From assembly GCA_046734415.1 (NCBI GenBank), contig JBKPRD010000235.1, forward strand, positions 1-8,320: a stretch of DNA of 8,320 bases, in the 5' to 3' direction. Below are positions 1 through 5,315 of this stretch, piece by piece. The DNA comes from DATBLE01 sp046734415. Its GTDB lineage: Bacteria > Actinomycetota > Thermoleophilia > Gaiellales > Gaiellaceae. Below the pieces are notes generated by a model, which did no database searches, was not told where the DNA came from, and saw only the letters and a list, made by a program, of their open reading frames with translations. A program made the position numbers and the translations under genes. Every line of letters begins with the position of its first letter. Position 1 is the first letter of the stretch.

Positions 1-165
1 GAGCACCACTGGGCGGTCCCGCTGCGCGACGCGGTCGCGAAGGCGAACGGCTTCCGCATCGCCGACGCGTTCATCAGCCCGCTCGACATCGTCGCGATCG
101 GGATGCTGCCCGCGGAAGAGGCGAAGGCGCAGGAGGAGCTCGCCAAGAAGCCGGCCACGGTCTGA
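1..165 (+). CDS. 3' end of an unrecognised protein (partial)
   Basis: The frame is open from base 1 to a TGA at 163-165, giving the last 54 residues of a protein that begins left of the window. The visible part starts EHHWAVPLRDAV, continues through a hydrophobic stretch (ISPLDIVAIGM) and ends in a charged, probably helical tail rich in Glu and Lys (AEEAKAQEELAKK). Third codon positions are almost all G or C, as expected for a real gene here. I do not recognise the family from this fragment, and no catalytic motif can be assigned. It lies 32 bases upstream of the small arginine-rich ORF on the same strand and may share its transcript. Confidence 0.75.
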   Translation, partial: EHHWAVPLRDAVAKANGFRIADAFISPLDIVAIGMLPAEEAKAQEELAKKPATV

Positions 166-197
166 GCGCGCGAAGCCGCGCACGAAGGAAGGTCTCG

Positions 198-260
198 ATG
201 TTCGGAGCTCGCAGAGTCGCCAGGCGAACTGCCAGACGGACGGCGCGCAGAAGGCTCTGA
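198..260 (+). CDS. 20-residue arginine-rich micro-ORF
   Basis: A purine-rich ribosome binding site, GAAGGAAGG at 184-192, sits five bases before ATG 198. The ORF encodes 20 residues and stops at TGA 258-260. The peptide begins MFGARRVARR and continues with an (A)RRT repeat (TARRTARRR), so about half of it is arginine with Ala or Thr spacers. It would be a very basic, probably helical peptide able to bind nucleic acid, acidic protein or membrane. It lies just behind the partial gene at the left edge and is followed after 7 bases by the hairpin at 268-310, so it sits neatly between a binding site and a terminator. No function can be assigned. It could also be a leader peptide or a chance ORF; the strong binding site and following hairpin argue for translation. 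Confidence 0.5.
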   Translation: MFGARRVARRTARRTARRRL

Positions 261-267
261 CGCGAAC

Positions 268-310
268 GTAGCCCGCCCGCTCTTGCCGCTGCAAAGAGCC
301 GGCGGGCTAC
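268..310. terminator. Strong hairpin, probable bidirectional terminator
   Basis: The arms GTAGCCCGCC (268-277) and GGCGGGCTAC (301-310) are perfectly complementary. After a C-C mismatch the stem continues with GCTCTT (279-284) against AAGAGC (294-299), leaving a loop of nine bases. It follows the micro-ORF ending at 260 and, read the other way, the minus-strand ORF ending at 307, whose TAG stop lies inside the stem. No clear T-run follows on either side, as is common for hairpin terminators in high-GC actinobacteria, so termination is inferred from structure and placement. Confidence 0.65.
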
Positions 311-459
311 AGGCCCTCTGTAGCGGTGATTCGTCCCGCGCGGGCGGCCTCGACGAGCGCCTCCTGCTTCTGGCGTTCGCGCGCGCCGTCTTGCCGTGCG
401 CCTCGCGGTCCGCCGACGGTCAGGTGGACGACCTTCGCGCGAGGCTCAGCGTCGACCAC
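307..459 (-). CDS. Possible 50-residue ORF behind the lipoprotein gene
   Basis: A GTG at 459-457 opens a 50-residue ORF ending at TAG 309-307. GGGAG is placed about five bases before the start. The start lies 12 bases after the lipoprotein TGA (474-472) and in the same frame, so the two would be co-transcribed. The translation begins VVDAEPRAKVVHLTV and has a charged helical C-terminal half (RERQKQEALVEAARAG) ending ITATEGL. Base use by codon position looks coding: very GC-rich at positions 1 and 3 and clearly lower at position 2. No family is recognised. It could be a small cytoplasmic protein, a C-terminal extension reached by reading through the TGA, or non-coding sequence. Confidence 0.35.
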   Translation of the reverse strand: MVDAEPRAKVVHLTVGGPRGARQDGARERQKQEALVEAARAGRITATEGL

Positions 460-471
460 TGCCGCTCCCGC

Positions 472-1038
472 TCAGAGCGAGGAGCAGGAGTCGGCGCTCT
501 TGAATGCTTGCTCGAGCTCTCCGCTCGGCCCGAGCTTTCGGAGCTCGCTTGCCGCATGCGACACGTCGTCGGTGGCGGCGGTGAGAGCGTCCGAGATGTT
601 CGAGCCCGCCTGCCTGGCGTCGCCGGTGCTCGACGCGTTCGTCGCGATCGCTCGCGCCTTGTCGACCTGCTCCTTCAGGTCGGCGCGGAGGTCGGCGAGG
701 ATCTTCTTCGCCTCGTCGGGCTGCGGCAGCGGGGGCGGTCCGAGGTCGCCGAGGTCGTTCGTCAGCTCCCGGGTCGCCGCGCTCAGGTCCTGCACCGCCA
801 CCTGGAGTGCGGGCCGCGACAGGTTCCGGACGTGGAGCGTTGCGCGGGTGGCGGCAACCGACGTCTTGAACTTGGCGGCGGAGGTGCAGAACGAGCTCGC
901 CCAACTCTGCAGCTCGGACGACGCCGAGGTCGTCGTGGTGCCGCCCGAGCCGCCGCAGCCCGTCACCGCGAAGGCGATCGCTGCGGCGACGGGGATCAGG
1001 GCCAGGAGTCGGAGACGAGTCGTCCCGGGCGTGCTCAT
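472..1038 (-). CDS. Putative lipoprotein, helical, unknown function
   Basis: The 188-residue product begins MSTPGTTRLRLLALIPV and carries a type II signal peptide with lipobox VTGC at residues 25-28, so it should be lipidated at Cys28 and anchored on the outer face of the membrane. A Gly/Ser/Thr-rich linker (29-41) precedes a region that is almost entirely predicted helix with regular Leu/Ala spacing, interrupted by a proline stretch (GPPPLPQPDE, around 120). Apart from Cys28 there are two cysteines, Cys51 (SSFC) near the start and Cys185 (DSC) near the end, placed to tie the ends of a helical bundle by a disulfide. Small secreted helical lipoproteins of this form are common in actinobacteria and mostly uncharacterised. 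It is divergent from the DUF1269 gene, with 142 bases between the starts. No convincing ribosome binding site is visible at ATG 1038. The signal peptide and lipobox make this strand the coding one rather than the long overlapping plus-strand frame. Confidence 0.85.
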   Translation of the reverse strand: MSTPGTTRLRLLALIPVAAAIAFAVTGCGGSGGTTTTSASSELQSWASSFCTSAAKFKTSVAATRATLHVRNLSRPALQVAVQDLSAATRELTNDLGDLGPPPLPQPDEAKKILADLRADLKEQVDKARAIATNASSTGDARQAGSNISDALTAATDDVSHAASELRKLGPSGELEQAFKSADSCSSL

Positions 1039-1180
1039 GTCATCGCAGGATGTCGCGCGCCGCGCCGCGGGGCTTCATCCCAAACGGGCGATGCGGCCGA
1101 GCCTGTCGCTGAAGGACGCTAGGGCAGACCTTCGGCCATCGCCGGCAGGAGGTACGGACGAACCGAAAGGAGATCCCGGG

Positions 1181-1696
1181 GTGGCAGATCTGATCGCCAT
1201 TGGGTATCCGGACGAGACGACGGCGATCGCCGCGCAGCAGGAGGCCGAGCGGCTTGCGCACGACCTGGTCATCCAGCCCGATGCGATCGCGGCGATCGTG
1301 CGGCACAGGGACGGCAAGTTCAAGGTGCATTCGACTGCGCATCCGGTGACGGGCGGAACGATGTACGGGATGTTCTGGGGACTCCTGTTCGGGCTCCTCT
1401 TCTTCGTCCCGATCTTCGGGATGGCCGTCGGCGCGGGCCTCGGGGCGCTGATGGGGAAGATCGAGAAGTCCGGCGTCGACAGGGAGTTCCAGAAGCAGGT
1501 GCAGGACATGCTCCAGCCGGGGACGTCCGCGCTGTTCATGGTCGTGGAGAAGGTTACGCCCGACAAGGCGGTCGATGCGCTCAGCAGGTTCGGCGGCACC
1601 GTCCTGAAGACGTCGCTGTTGAAGGAGGCAGAGGCGGAGCTCCAGGCAGAGCTCGGCGGCACGTCCGACAAGGAGTTCGCGGGCACGAGCGTGTAG
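1181..1696 (+). CDS. DUF1269 family membrane protein
   Basis: I chose GTG 1181 because AAAGGAGAT (1166-1174) stands seven bases before it and because the product then starts at the family's usual N-terminus, VADLIAIGYPDETTA, giving 171 residues, normal for DUF1269. The N-terminal ferredoxin-like strand and helix (1-45, including the DGKFKVHS strand) is followed by a glycine-rich hydrophobic segment (about 58-92: GGTMYGMFWG, then GAGLGALMG) that resembles a glycine-zipper membrane hairpin. A second soluble half (97-171, with SALFMVVEKV and FGGTVLKTSL) resembles the first, as in the family. The function of DUF1269 proteins is unknown; they are often found in actinobacteria near small membrane or stress-related genes. 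A hairpin directly after the stop suggests it is transcribed alone. The open frame extends far upstream, but that part is antisense to the lipoprotein gene and has no independent support. Confidence 0.9.
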   Translation: MADLIAIGYPDETTAIAAQQEAERLAHDLVIQPDAIAAIVRHRDGKFKVHSTAHPVTGGTMYGMFWGLLFGLLFFVPIFGMAVGAGLGALMGKIEKSGVDREFQKQVQDMLQPGTSALFMVVEKVTPDKAVDALSRFGGTVLKTSLLKEAEAELQAELGGTSDKEFAGTSV

Positions 1697-1719
1697 CGCC
1701 TCCACCGAGCGTGGAGGCG
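1697..1719 (+). terminator. Hairpin terminator after the DUF1269 gene
   Basis: CGCCTCCAC (1697-1705) and GTGGAGGCG (1711-1719) form a perfect 9-bp stem with loop CGAGC, beginning at the base after the TAG stop and followed by the pyrimidine-rich TCTTCTC. Structure and placement fit a rho-independent terminator. It also argues against a GTG at 1711 as the start of the next gene, because that codon lies in the 3' arm. Confidence 0.8.
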
Positions 1720-1737
1720 TCTTCTCGGCCATGGACA

Positions 1738-2424
1738 ATGCTGCGCATGCGACGCGGGCGGATCAGAGCTCATCTCGCGGAGCGACGGGCGAGCCACAGC
1801 TTCGGCTACGTCCTGCTCGCGATCGCGATGTCGTTCCTCTTCGCGGCGACCGCGCCGGACGGCGCCTGGTCGACCAGTACGCTGGTTCTGCTCGAAACCG
1901 GGACGATTGTGGTCGCCCTCTGGACGTCCGGCCTCTCGCGGGCGGGCTCCTGGACGAACATCGCCTTCATCGGTCTCGCGACCGGGCTGGCCACGGCCAA
2001 CCTGATCTGGAGCGGGAAGGTGCTGACCGGGGTGCTCGGGATCGTCTCTGCCCTGTTGACGTTCGCGATCGCCGCCGTGATCGCGGCGAGCGTCATCGTG
2101 AAGGGAGAGGTCAACGCGCAGTCCGTGACAGGCGCGGTCTGCATCTACCTGCTGCTCGGCCTGATCTTCATGTACGTCTACGGCGTCGCGGCGGCGCTCA
2201 GCGACAACCCCTTCTTCGCCCAGGGGACTGACGGGACCCGATCGCTGCGGCTCTACTTCAGCTACGTCACCCTGGCCACCCTGGGCTACGGCGACTACAC
2301 GCCGAAGTCCGACTTCGGACACACGGTGGCGATCGTCGAGGCGCTGATCGGCCAGCTGTACCTGGTCACGGTCGTTGCGCTGCTGGTCGCTCGGTTGAAC
2401 CTGCGCCGCGCGCGCGATGAGTAG
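1738..2424 (+). CDS. Potassium-channel-type protein (Ion_trans_2 pore)
   Basis: With ATG 1738 the product has 228 residues. The selectivity-filter motif TLGYGD is at 181-186 and is followed by YTPKSDFG, typical of K+ channels. Around it are an outer helix (about 129-154), the pore helix (168-180) and an inner helix (194-220, EALIGQLYLVTVVALL) as in the two-helix pore family PF07885. Four further hydrophobic segments precede the pore (about 22-40, 46-64, 71-91, 96-122), giving a six-helix layout. The fourth lacks the spaced arginines of a voltage sensor, so gating by voltage is unlikely. There is no RCK or other cytoplasmic gating domain; the C-terminus is only a short basic tail (NLRRARDE). 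Expected role: passive K+ flux across the inner membrane as a tetramer. No ribosome binding site is clear. ATG 1747 is an alternative start with GACAAT seven bases upstream as a weak leaderless -10; GTG 1711 is unlikely because it lies in a terminator stem. The PLDc_N gene follows after 12 bases. Confidence 0.88.
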   Translation: MLRMRRGRIRAHLAERRASHSFGYVLLAIAMSFLFAATAPDGAWSTSTLVLLETGTIVVALWTSGLSRAGSWTNIAFIGLATGLATANLIWSGKVLTGVLGIVSALLTFAIAAVIAASVIVKGEVNAQSVTGAVCIYLLLGLIFMYVYGVAAALSDNPFFAQGTDGTRSLRLYFSYVTLATLGYGDYTPKSDFGHTVAIVEALIGQLYLVTVVALLVARLNLRRARDE

Positions 2425-2436
2425 AGGATTGCGCGT

Positions 2437-2649
2437 ATGAACCTCGCGTACGTCCTCGCGTTCGGCAAGCTGGCCGGAGGTCTGACCGCGCTCGGCGTCG
2501 TCGCGCTCGTGCTGGCCGTGACCGCCTTCGTCTACCTCGCCCGAGACCCCGAGCTGGGCACAGGCGGCAAGGTGATGTGGGTCGTGATCATCCTCTTCTT
2601 CCCGATCGTCGGAGCTGCGGTCTACTTCGCGGTCCGCAGCGAGTGGTGA
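2437..2649 (+). CDS. Stand-alone PLDc_N domain membrane protein
   Basis: This 70-residue protein has two membrane helices (about 13-35 and 46-67) joined by a short loop, ARDPELGTGGK. The second helix has the pattern W...ILFFPIVGAAVYF, which is the hallmark of the PLDc_N domain (PF13396), found at the N-terminus of cardiolipin synthases and, as here, alone in many actinobacterial proteins. Without the HKD catalytic domains it cannot be a phospholipase or synthase; its role is unknown, possibly as a membrane partner. AGAGGA (2423-2428) lies eight bases before the ATG. It starts 12 bases after the channel gene and is very likely its operon partner. Its stop codon is three bases from the stop of the convergent minus-strand gene. 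Confidence 0.85.
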   Translation: MNLAYVLAFGKLAGGLTALGVVALVLAVTAFVYLARDPELGTGGKVMWVVIILFFPIVGAAVYFAVRSEW

Positions 2650-2652
2650 CGG

Positions 2653-3879
2653 TCAGGTAGGTACCGACGGCGAGGAGGACGGGGGCGTTGCCGCCGGTGG
2701 TTCCTCGGGCGGTGCGGGGACGGTCGCTTCGGTCGCCGTCGGAAACTCCTTCAGCGTCTGCCGGCGAAGGACAAAGAGGCCGAGCGCGAGCAGGCCGGCG
2801 AACAGGAGAATGCCCCACCATGTGCGCAGGGCGTGCGTCGGGCCCCAGGCCGCGAGCAGCACGACGAGGCCGGCGAGGGCGCCCCAGGCGATCGCCTGCG
2901 CGTCGTTGATCGTCGGCGCCATGTGGCGGCGAAGCGAGGTCGCCCAGCGTGTGGGCCCGGCGACCACGGCGCCGGCGACCACGATCAGGCCGTAGGCGAC
3001 GGTTGCGATCCCGATCTGGTGGAGGATCGAGCTCTCGATCAGGTAGACGTCGTGGGCCGGCTTCTTGTTGACCGGCGACGCCAGGGCGTCGATCGCGTAG
3101 TTCCCGACCGCACGCCGGATCAGCAGCACGAACAGCCCCACGATCGCGAAAGCCCAGCCAATGTTGCGTAACGTCTCGCGCCGGTGGCCGCGGGCGAGGA
3201 AGATCGCGAGCGCGTACAGCAGGAGCACGGCGACGAGCAGCCATGCGCTCAGCACGTGGATCAACTTCACGCCCTTCTGCAGGCCGCTCAGCTGGTCGGA
3301 GCTCATCAGCGTGATCACGCCTGCATCTGCAGGGATCTTCGCCAGCCTCTCGCCGGACAGGCCGAGCTGCTGGCCGAGCTCGGTGACGACCTGATGCAGG
3401 TCGAGAGTGACGACGCCGTTGCCGGTCGAGATGCCGTGACCGGTCTTGTTCTCGAGCACGTTGACGAGCTTGTCGTGCGCGACCGAGCTCGCATTGATGA
3501 AGAGCTCCTGGACACGGGGGCGCGCGAGCAGCTGGTTGACGACGTTCGTCGCCGGCTGGCGCAGGGCGCCTGCGAGCGTCGGCGCGAGCGCCTTGGCGTT
3601 CTCGGGCAACCGGTTCTCGATCGCCGCGGCGACGTCGGTGTTGTCGTAGAGCTGGTTGACCAGGAAGATCGAGAGCGCGTTCCGCACGTCCGGGTCGGAG
3701 ATCACGTCCGCGCTCGCGTCGCGGAACGATTTGTCGTCGAGCACTTGACGCTTGACCCAGAGCGTCGAGATCCCGATCAGCGCGATCAGCGACGCCACGA
3801 AGATCAACGCCCAGATCGCGAAACGCCGCCACCGGCTGAGCCGCGGCGGGGCAGGAGAGGTCGTGCGCTGAGTACTCAT
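2653..3879 (-). CDS. Six-helix membrane protein with a large extracytoplasmic domain
   Basis: ATG 3879 gives a 408-residue product that starts MSTQRTTSPAPPRLSRWRRF: a Pro/Ser-rich tail and basic residues directly before the first membrane helix (19-41). The frame stays open upstream to 4053, but that part overlaps the divergent RDD gene and lacks coding character. Residues 42-205 form a mostly helical extracytoplasmic region with repeated phrases such as SDPDVRNAL (61-69) and ARPRVQELF (119-127). Five further helices follow (about 206-229, 238-256, 286-308, 327-346, 352-371), then the conserved-looking LRRQTLKEFP (371-380) and a Pro/Glu/Ser-rich tail to the end. I do not recognise a named family; similar uncharacterised integral membrane proteins occur in actinobacteria. 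There is no active-site signature, so a structural, sensing or transport role is only a guess. It is divergent from the RDD gene with an 86-base shared upstream region, and no ribosome binding site is evident. Confidence 0.85.
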   Translation of the reverse strand: MSTQRTTSPAPPRLSRWRRFAIWALIFVASLIALIGISTLWVKRQVLDDKSFRDASADVISDPDVRNALSIFLVNQLYDNTDVAAAIENRLPENAKALAPTLAGALRQPATNVVNQLLARPRVQELFINASSVAHDKLVNVLENKTGHGISTGNGVVTLDLHQVVTELGQQLGLSGERLAKIPADAGVITLMSSDQLSGLQKGVKLIHVLSAWLLVAVLLLYALAIFLARGHRRETLRNIGWAFAIVGLFVLLIRRAVGNYAIDALASPVNKKPAHDVYLIESSILHQIGIATVAYGLIVVAGAVVAGPTRWATSLRRHMAPTINDAQAIAWGALAGLVVLLAAWGPTHALRTWWGILLFAGLLALGLFVLRRQTLKEFPTATEATVPAPPEEPPAATPPSSSPSVPT

Positions 3880-3953
3880 GGAGCGAGATTCAACCGCATC
3901 TGTCGCGATCGCATCACCCCGTTTGGTGGAAGCCGGAACCGCCGCTACGGGTC

Positions 3954-3959
3954 TAACGT
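3954..3959 (+). promoter_or_regulatory. Candidate -10 element for a leaderless RDD transcript
   Basis: TAACGT fits the actinobacterial -10 pattern TANNNT and is followed by exactly six bases (GGTGGA) before ATG 3966. That spacing puts the transcription start on or next to the A of the start codon, as in leaderless mRNAs. There is no Shine-Dalgarno sequence for the gene, which agrees. No good -35 hexamer is seen at 16-18 bases upstream. Confidence 0.45.
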
Positions 3960-3965
3960 GGTGGA

Positions 3966-4856
3966 ATGAGGCTCGGTCGTGCCGCCCTTCGCCCTGCACG
4001 GGCAGTTGCCCGCTCGGGCCGGACCGCCCTGACGGAGGAGGTCGAGCGCGCAATCGACGCGATGCTCGCGGGCCCGCTGCCGGAATCGGTCGCCCGCTCC
4101 ATCGTCGAGCACCGGGTTCTCGAGCGGGTGGTCGCGAGCGCAGAGCTCGACAAGGCGCTCGAGCGCGCTCTGAGCAGTCCCGCGGTGCAGCGCGCGGCTG
4201 CCGAAGCCGTCGACAGCCCGCTGGCCGAGACGCTTGCGCGGCGGATCGTGCACAGCGAGGCCTTCCGACAGACCTTGCGCGAGACGCTCTCCAGCCCGGA
4301 GGTACGCGGCGCGCTCATGCAGCAGACGACCGGCTTCGGGGCCGAGATCGCGGACGGGCTGAGCCGGCGCACCCGCCGAGTCGACGACTCGGCGGAGCGG
4401 GCAGCCAGGCGATTGCTACGGCGGCCGTCTGCGGGTGCCTCCCGCTTCGGCGGCCTCGCCAGCCGCGCCGTCGGCCTGGTCGTCGACGCGGCGCTCGCGC
4501 ACCTGACGTTCCTCGTCTTCGCCGCCTCCGTCGGGCTCGTCGTCTCCATCGCCGGCGACTTCGGCCCCGGCTGGGTCGAGGGGCTCGTTGCCGGAGCCGG
4601 CTGGGGCGTCGTCGTCGCCCTCTACTTCGTCACGTTCTGGAGCGCCGGCGGCCAGACGCCCGGCATGCGGATGATGCGGCTGCGCGTGGTCACGGAGAGC
4701 GGCACGTCGCCGCCGTTCTGGCGCGCTCTCGTCCGTTTCGCAGGGCTCGTGCTGGCGATCATCCCGCTCTTCGCGGGGTTCCTGCCGGTGCTCTTCGACA
4801 GCCGGCGGCGCGCGCTTCCGGACTACCTCGCCCGCACGGTCGTCCGCCTGGAGTAG
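3966..4856 (+). CDS. RDD family membrane protein with helical N-terminal extension
   Basis: The 296-residue product has two parts. Residues 160-296 are an RDD domain (PF06271): LASRAVGLVVDAAL with Arg167 and Asp174, two hydrophobic segments (about 176-196 and 203-226), the canonical GQTPGMRMMRLRVV (229-242), another hydrophobic segment (258-277) and the closing DSRRRALPDYLARTVV (278-293). RDD proteins are integral membrane proteins of mostly unknown function; a few have been linked to Na+ or Li+ export. Residues 1-155 are an extra Ala/Arg/Glu-rich helical region with two related stretches, one from PLPESVARSIV (38-48) to SSPAVQ, and one from PLAETLARRIV (85-95) to SSPEVRGAL. This part precedes the first membrane segment and has no signal peptide, so it probably lies in the cytoplasm. 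The start is supported by the likely leaderless promoter and by the absence of good alternatives. It is divergent from the six-helix membrane protein gene. A weak 5-bp hairpin (4902-4914) is the only terminator-like structure after it. Confidence 0.9.
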   Translation: MRLGRAALRPARAVARSGRTALTEEVERAIDAMLAGPLPESVARSIVEHRVLERVVASAELDKALERALSSPAVQRAAAEAVDSPLAETLARRIVHSEAFRQTLRETLSSPEVRGALMQQTTGFGAEIADGLSRRTRRVDDSAERAARRLLRRPSAGASRFGGLASRAVGLVVDAALAHLTFLVFAASVGLVVSIAGDFGPGWVEGLVAGAGWGVVVALYFVTFWSAGGQTPGMRMMRLRVVTESGTSPPFWRALVRFAGLVLAIIPLFAGFLPVLFDSRRRALPDYLARTVVRLE

Positions 4857-4881
4857 CCGCGGCGCTCATCCCGTTCAGGTG

Positions 4882-4968
4882 ATGCGGCAGGCGGCGGCAG
4901 AGCGGAGAGTCCGCGCTGTGCCCTCGCTCCAGGACGCGAGGCCTGACGGGCGCAACGACCCACCATGA
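4882..4968 (+). CDS. Possible 28-residue upstream ORF overlapping the NfeD start
   Basis: ATG 4882 opens a 28-codon frame whose TGA (4966-4968) overlaps the ATG of the NfeD-like gene in an ATGA arrangement. The peptide begins MRQAAAERRVRAV and is basic, with a polar end. Only AGG two bases before the start resembles a ribosome binding site. The case for it is the ATGA overlap, which would couple translation to an NfeD gene that itself lacks a Shine-Dalgarno sequence. In GC-rich DNA an open frame this short is easily random, so this is a weak call. The 108-base gap between the RDD and NfeD genes otherwise holds nothing I can identify. Confidence 0.2.
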   Translation: MRQAAAERRVRAVPSLQDARPDGRNDPP

Positions 4969-5312
4969 TCCTGATCGTCGCGATCCTGCTTGCCGTCCTC
5001 CTGCTGGAGCCGCCGTGGAGCGTCGTCGTGATCGTGGCGGGGTGCATCTTCGAGGTCGTCGAGATCTTCTTCCTGCGCCGCTGGTCGAAGCGGATCGACC
5101 GCAGGACGAAGAAGACGACCGGATCGGAGGCGATGATCGGCCAGGCGGGCGAGGTCGTTCAGGAATGCCGACCCAGCGGCACGGTCCGGGTGAACGGGGA
5201 GCTCTGGGCCGCCCGGTGTCCCGAGGGCGCCGCGAGCGGCGACACCGTGCGGGTGAAGGGCGTCGACGGCCTGACGCTCGTCGTGTCGCCGCGGCGCGTG
5301 CGATCGGCCTGA
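4965..5312 (+). CDS. NfeD-like small membrane protein
   Basis: The 115-residue product begins with two hydrophobic segments (about 2-14 and 17-38, separated by EPPW), then a basic stretch (RRWSKRIDRRTKK), and ends in an OB-fold domain of the NfeD C-terminal type (PF01957): GSEAMIGQAGEVVQEC (53-68), GTVRVNGELWAARC (72-85), GDTVRVKGVDGLTLVVSP (92-109). NfeD proteins normally act with a stomatin/SPFH-domain protein in membrane quality control or microdomain organisation. No SPFH gene is present in this window, so this is a stand-alone short form. It has two cysteines in the OB-fold, at 68 and 85, in adjacent strands. No good Shine-Dalgarno sequence is seen before the ATG. Its stop is three bases from the stop of the convergent MFS gene. 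Confidence 0.88.
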   Translation: MILIVAILLAVLLLEPPWSVVVIVAGCIFEVVEIFFLRRWSKRIDRRTKKTTGSEAMIGQAGEVVQECRPSGTVRVNGELWAARCPEGAASGDTVRVKGVDGLTLVVSPRRVRSA

Positions 5313-5315
5313 CCG

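Noticed and set aside
326..1180. Long plus-strand open frame leading into the DUF1269 gene, which would make a 456-residue fusion
   Set aside because: Before 1181 it is antisense to a lipoprotein gene with a clear signal peptide and lipobox, and a good ribosome binding site with a family-typical N-terminus marks GTG 1181 as the start.
1711..1737. GTG 1711 as the channel start
   Set aside because: The codon lies in the 3' arm of the DUF1269 terminator hairpin and has no binding site; ATG 1738 or 1747 is more plausible.
1075..2322. Minus-strand open frame of 415 codons opposite the DUF1269 and channel genes
   Set aside because: It is antisense to two genes with recognisable families; its product is rich in Arg, Gly, Asp and Pro, typical of a GC-rich shadow frame.
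2437..2649. Cardiolipin synthase or phospholipase D fragment
   Set aside because: The ORF is complete, with its own binding site and stop, and nothing downstream on that strand resembles HKD domains; stand-alone PLDc_N proteins are common in actinobacteria.
3880..4053. 58-codon N-terminal extension of the six-helix membrane protein
   Set aside because: It would overlap the start of the divergent RDD gene, and the residues are low-complexity Arg/Pro/Ser; ATG 3879 gives a normal basic N-terminus before the first helix.
4902..4914. GCGGA/TCCGC hairpin as the terminator of the RDD gene
   Set aside because: Only five base pairs with no T-run; such short stems are frequent by chance in this base composition.
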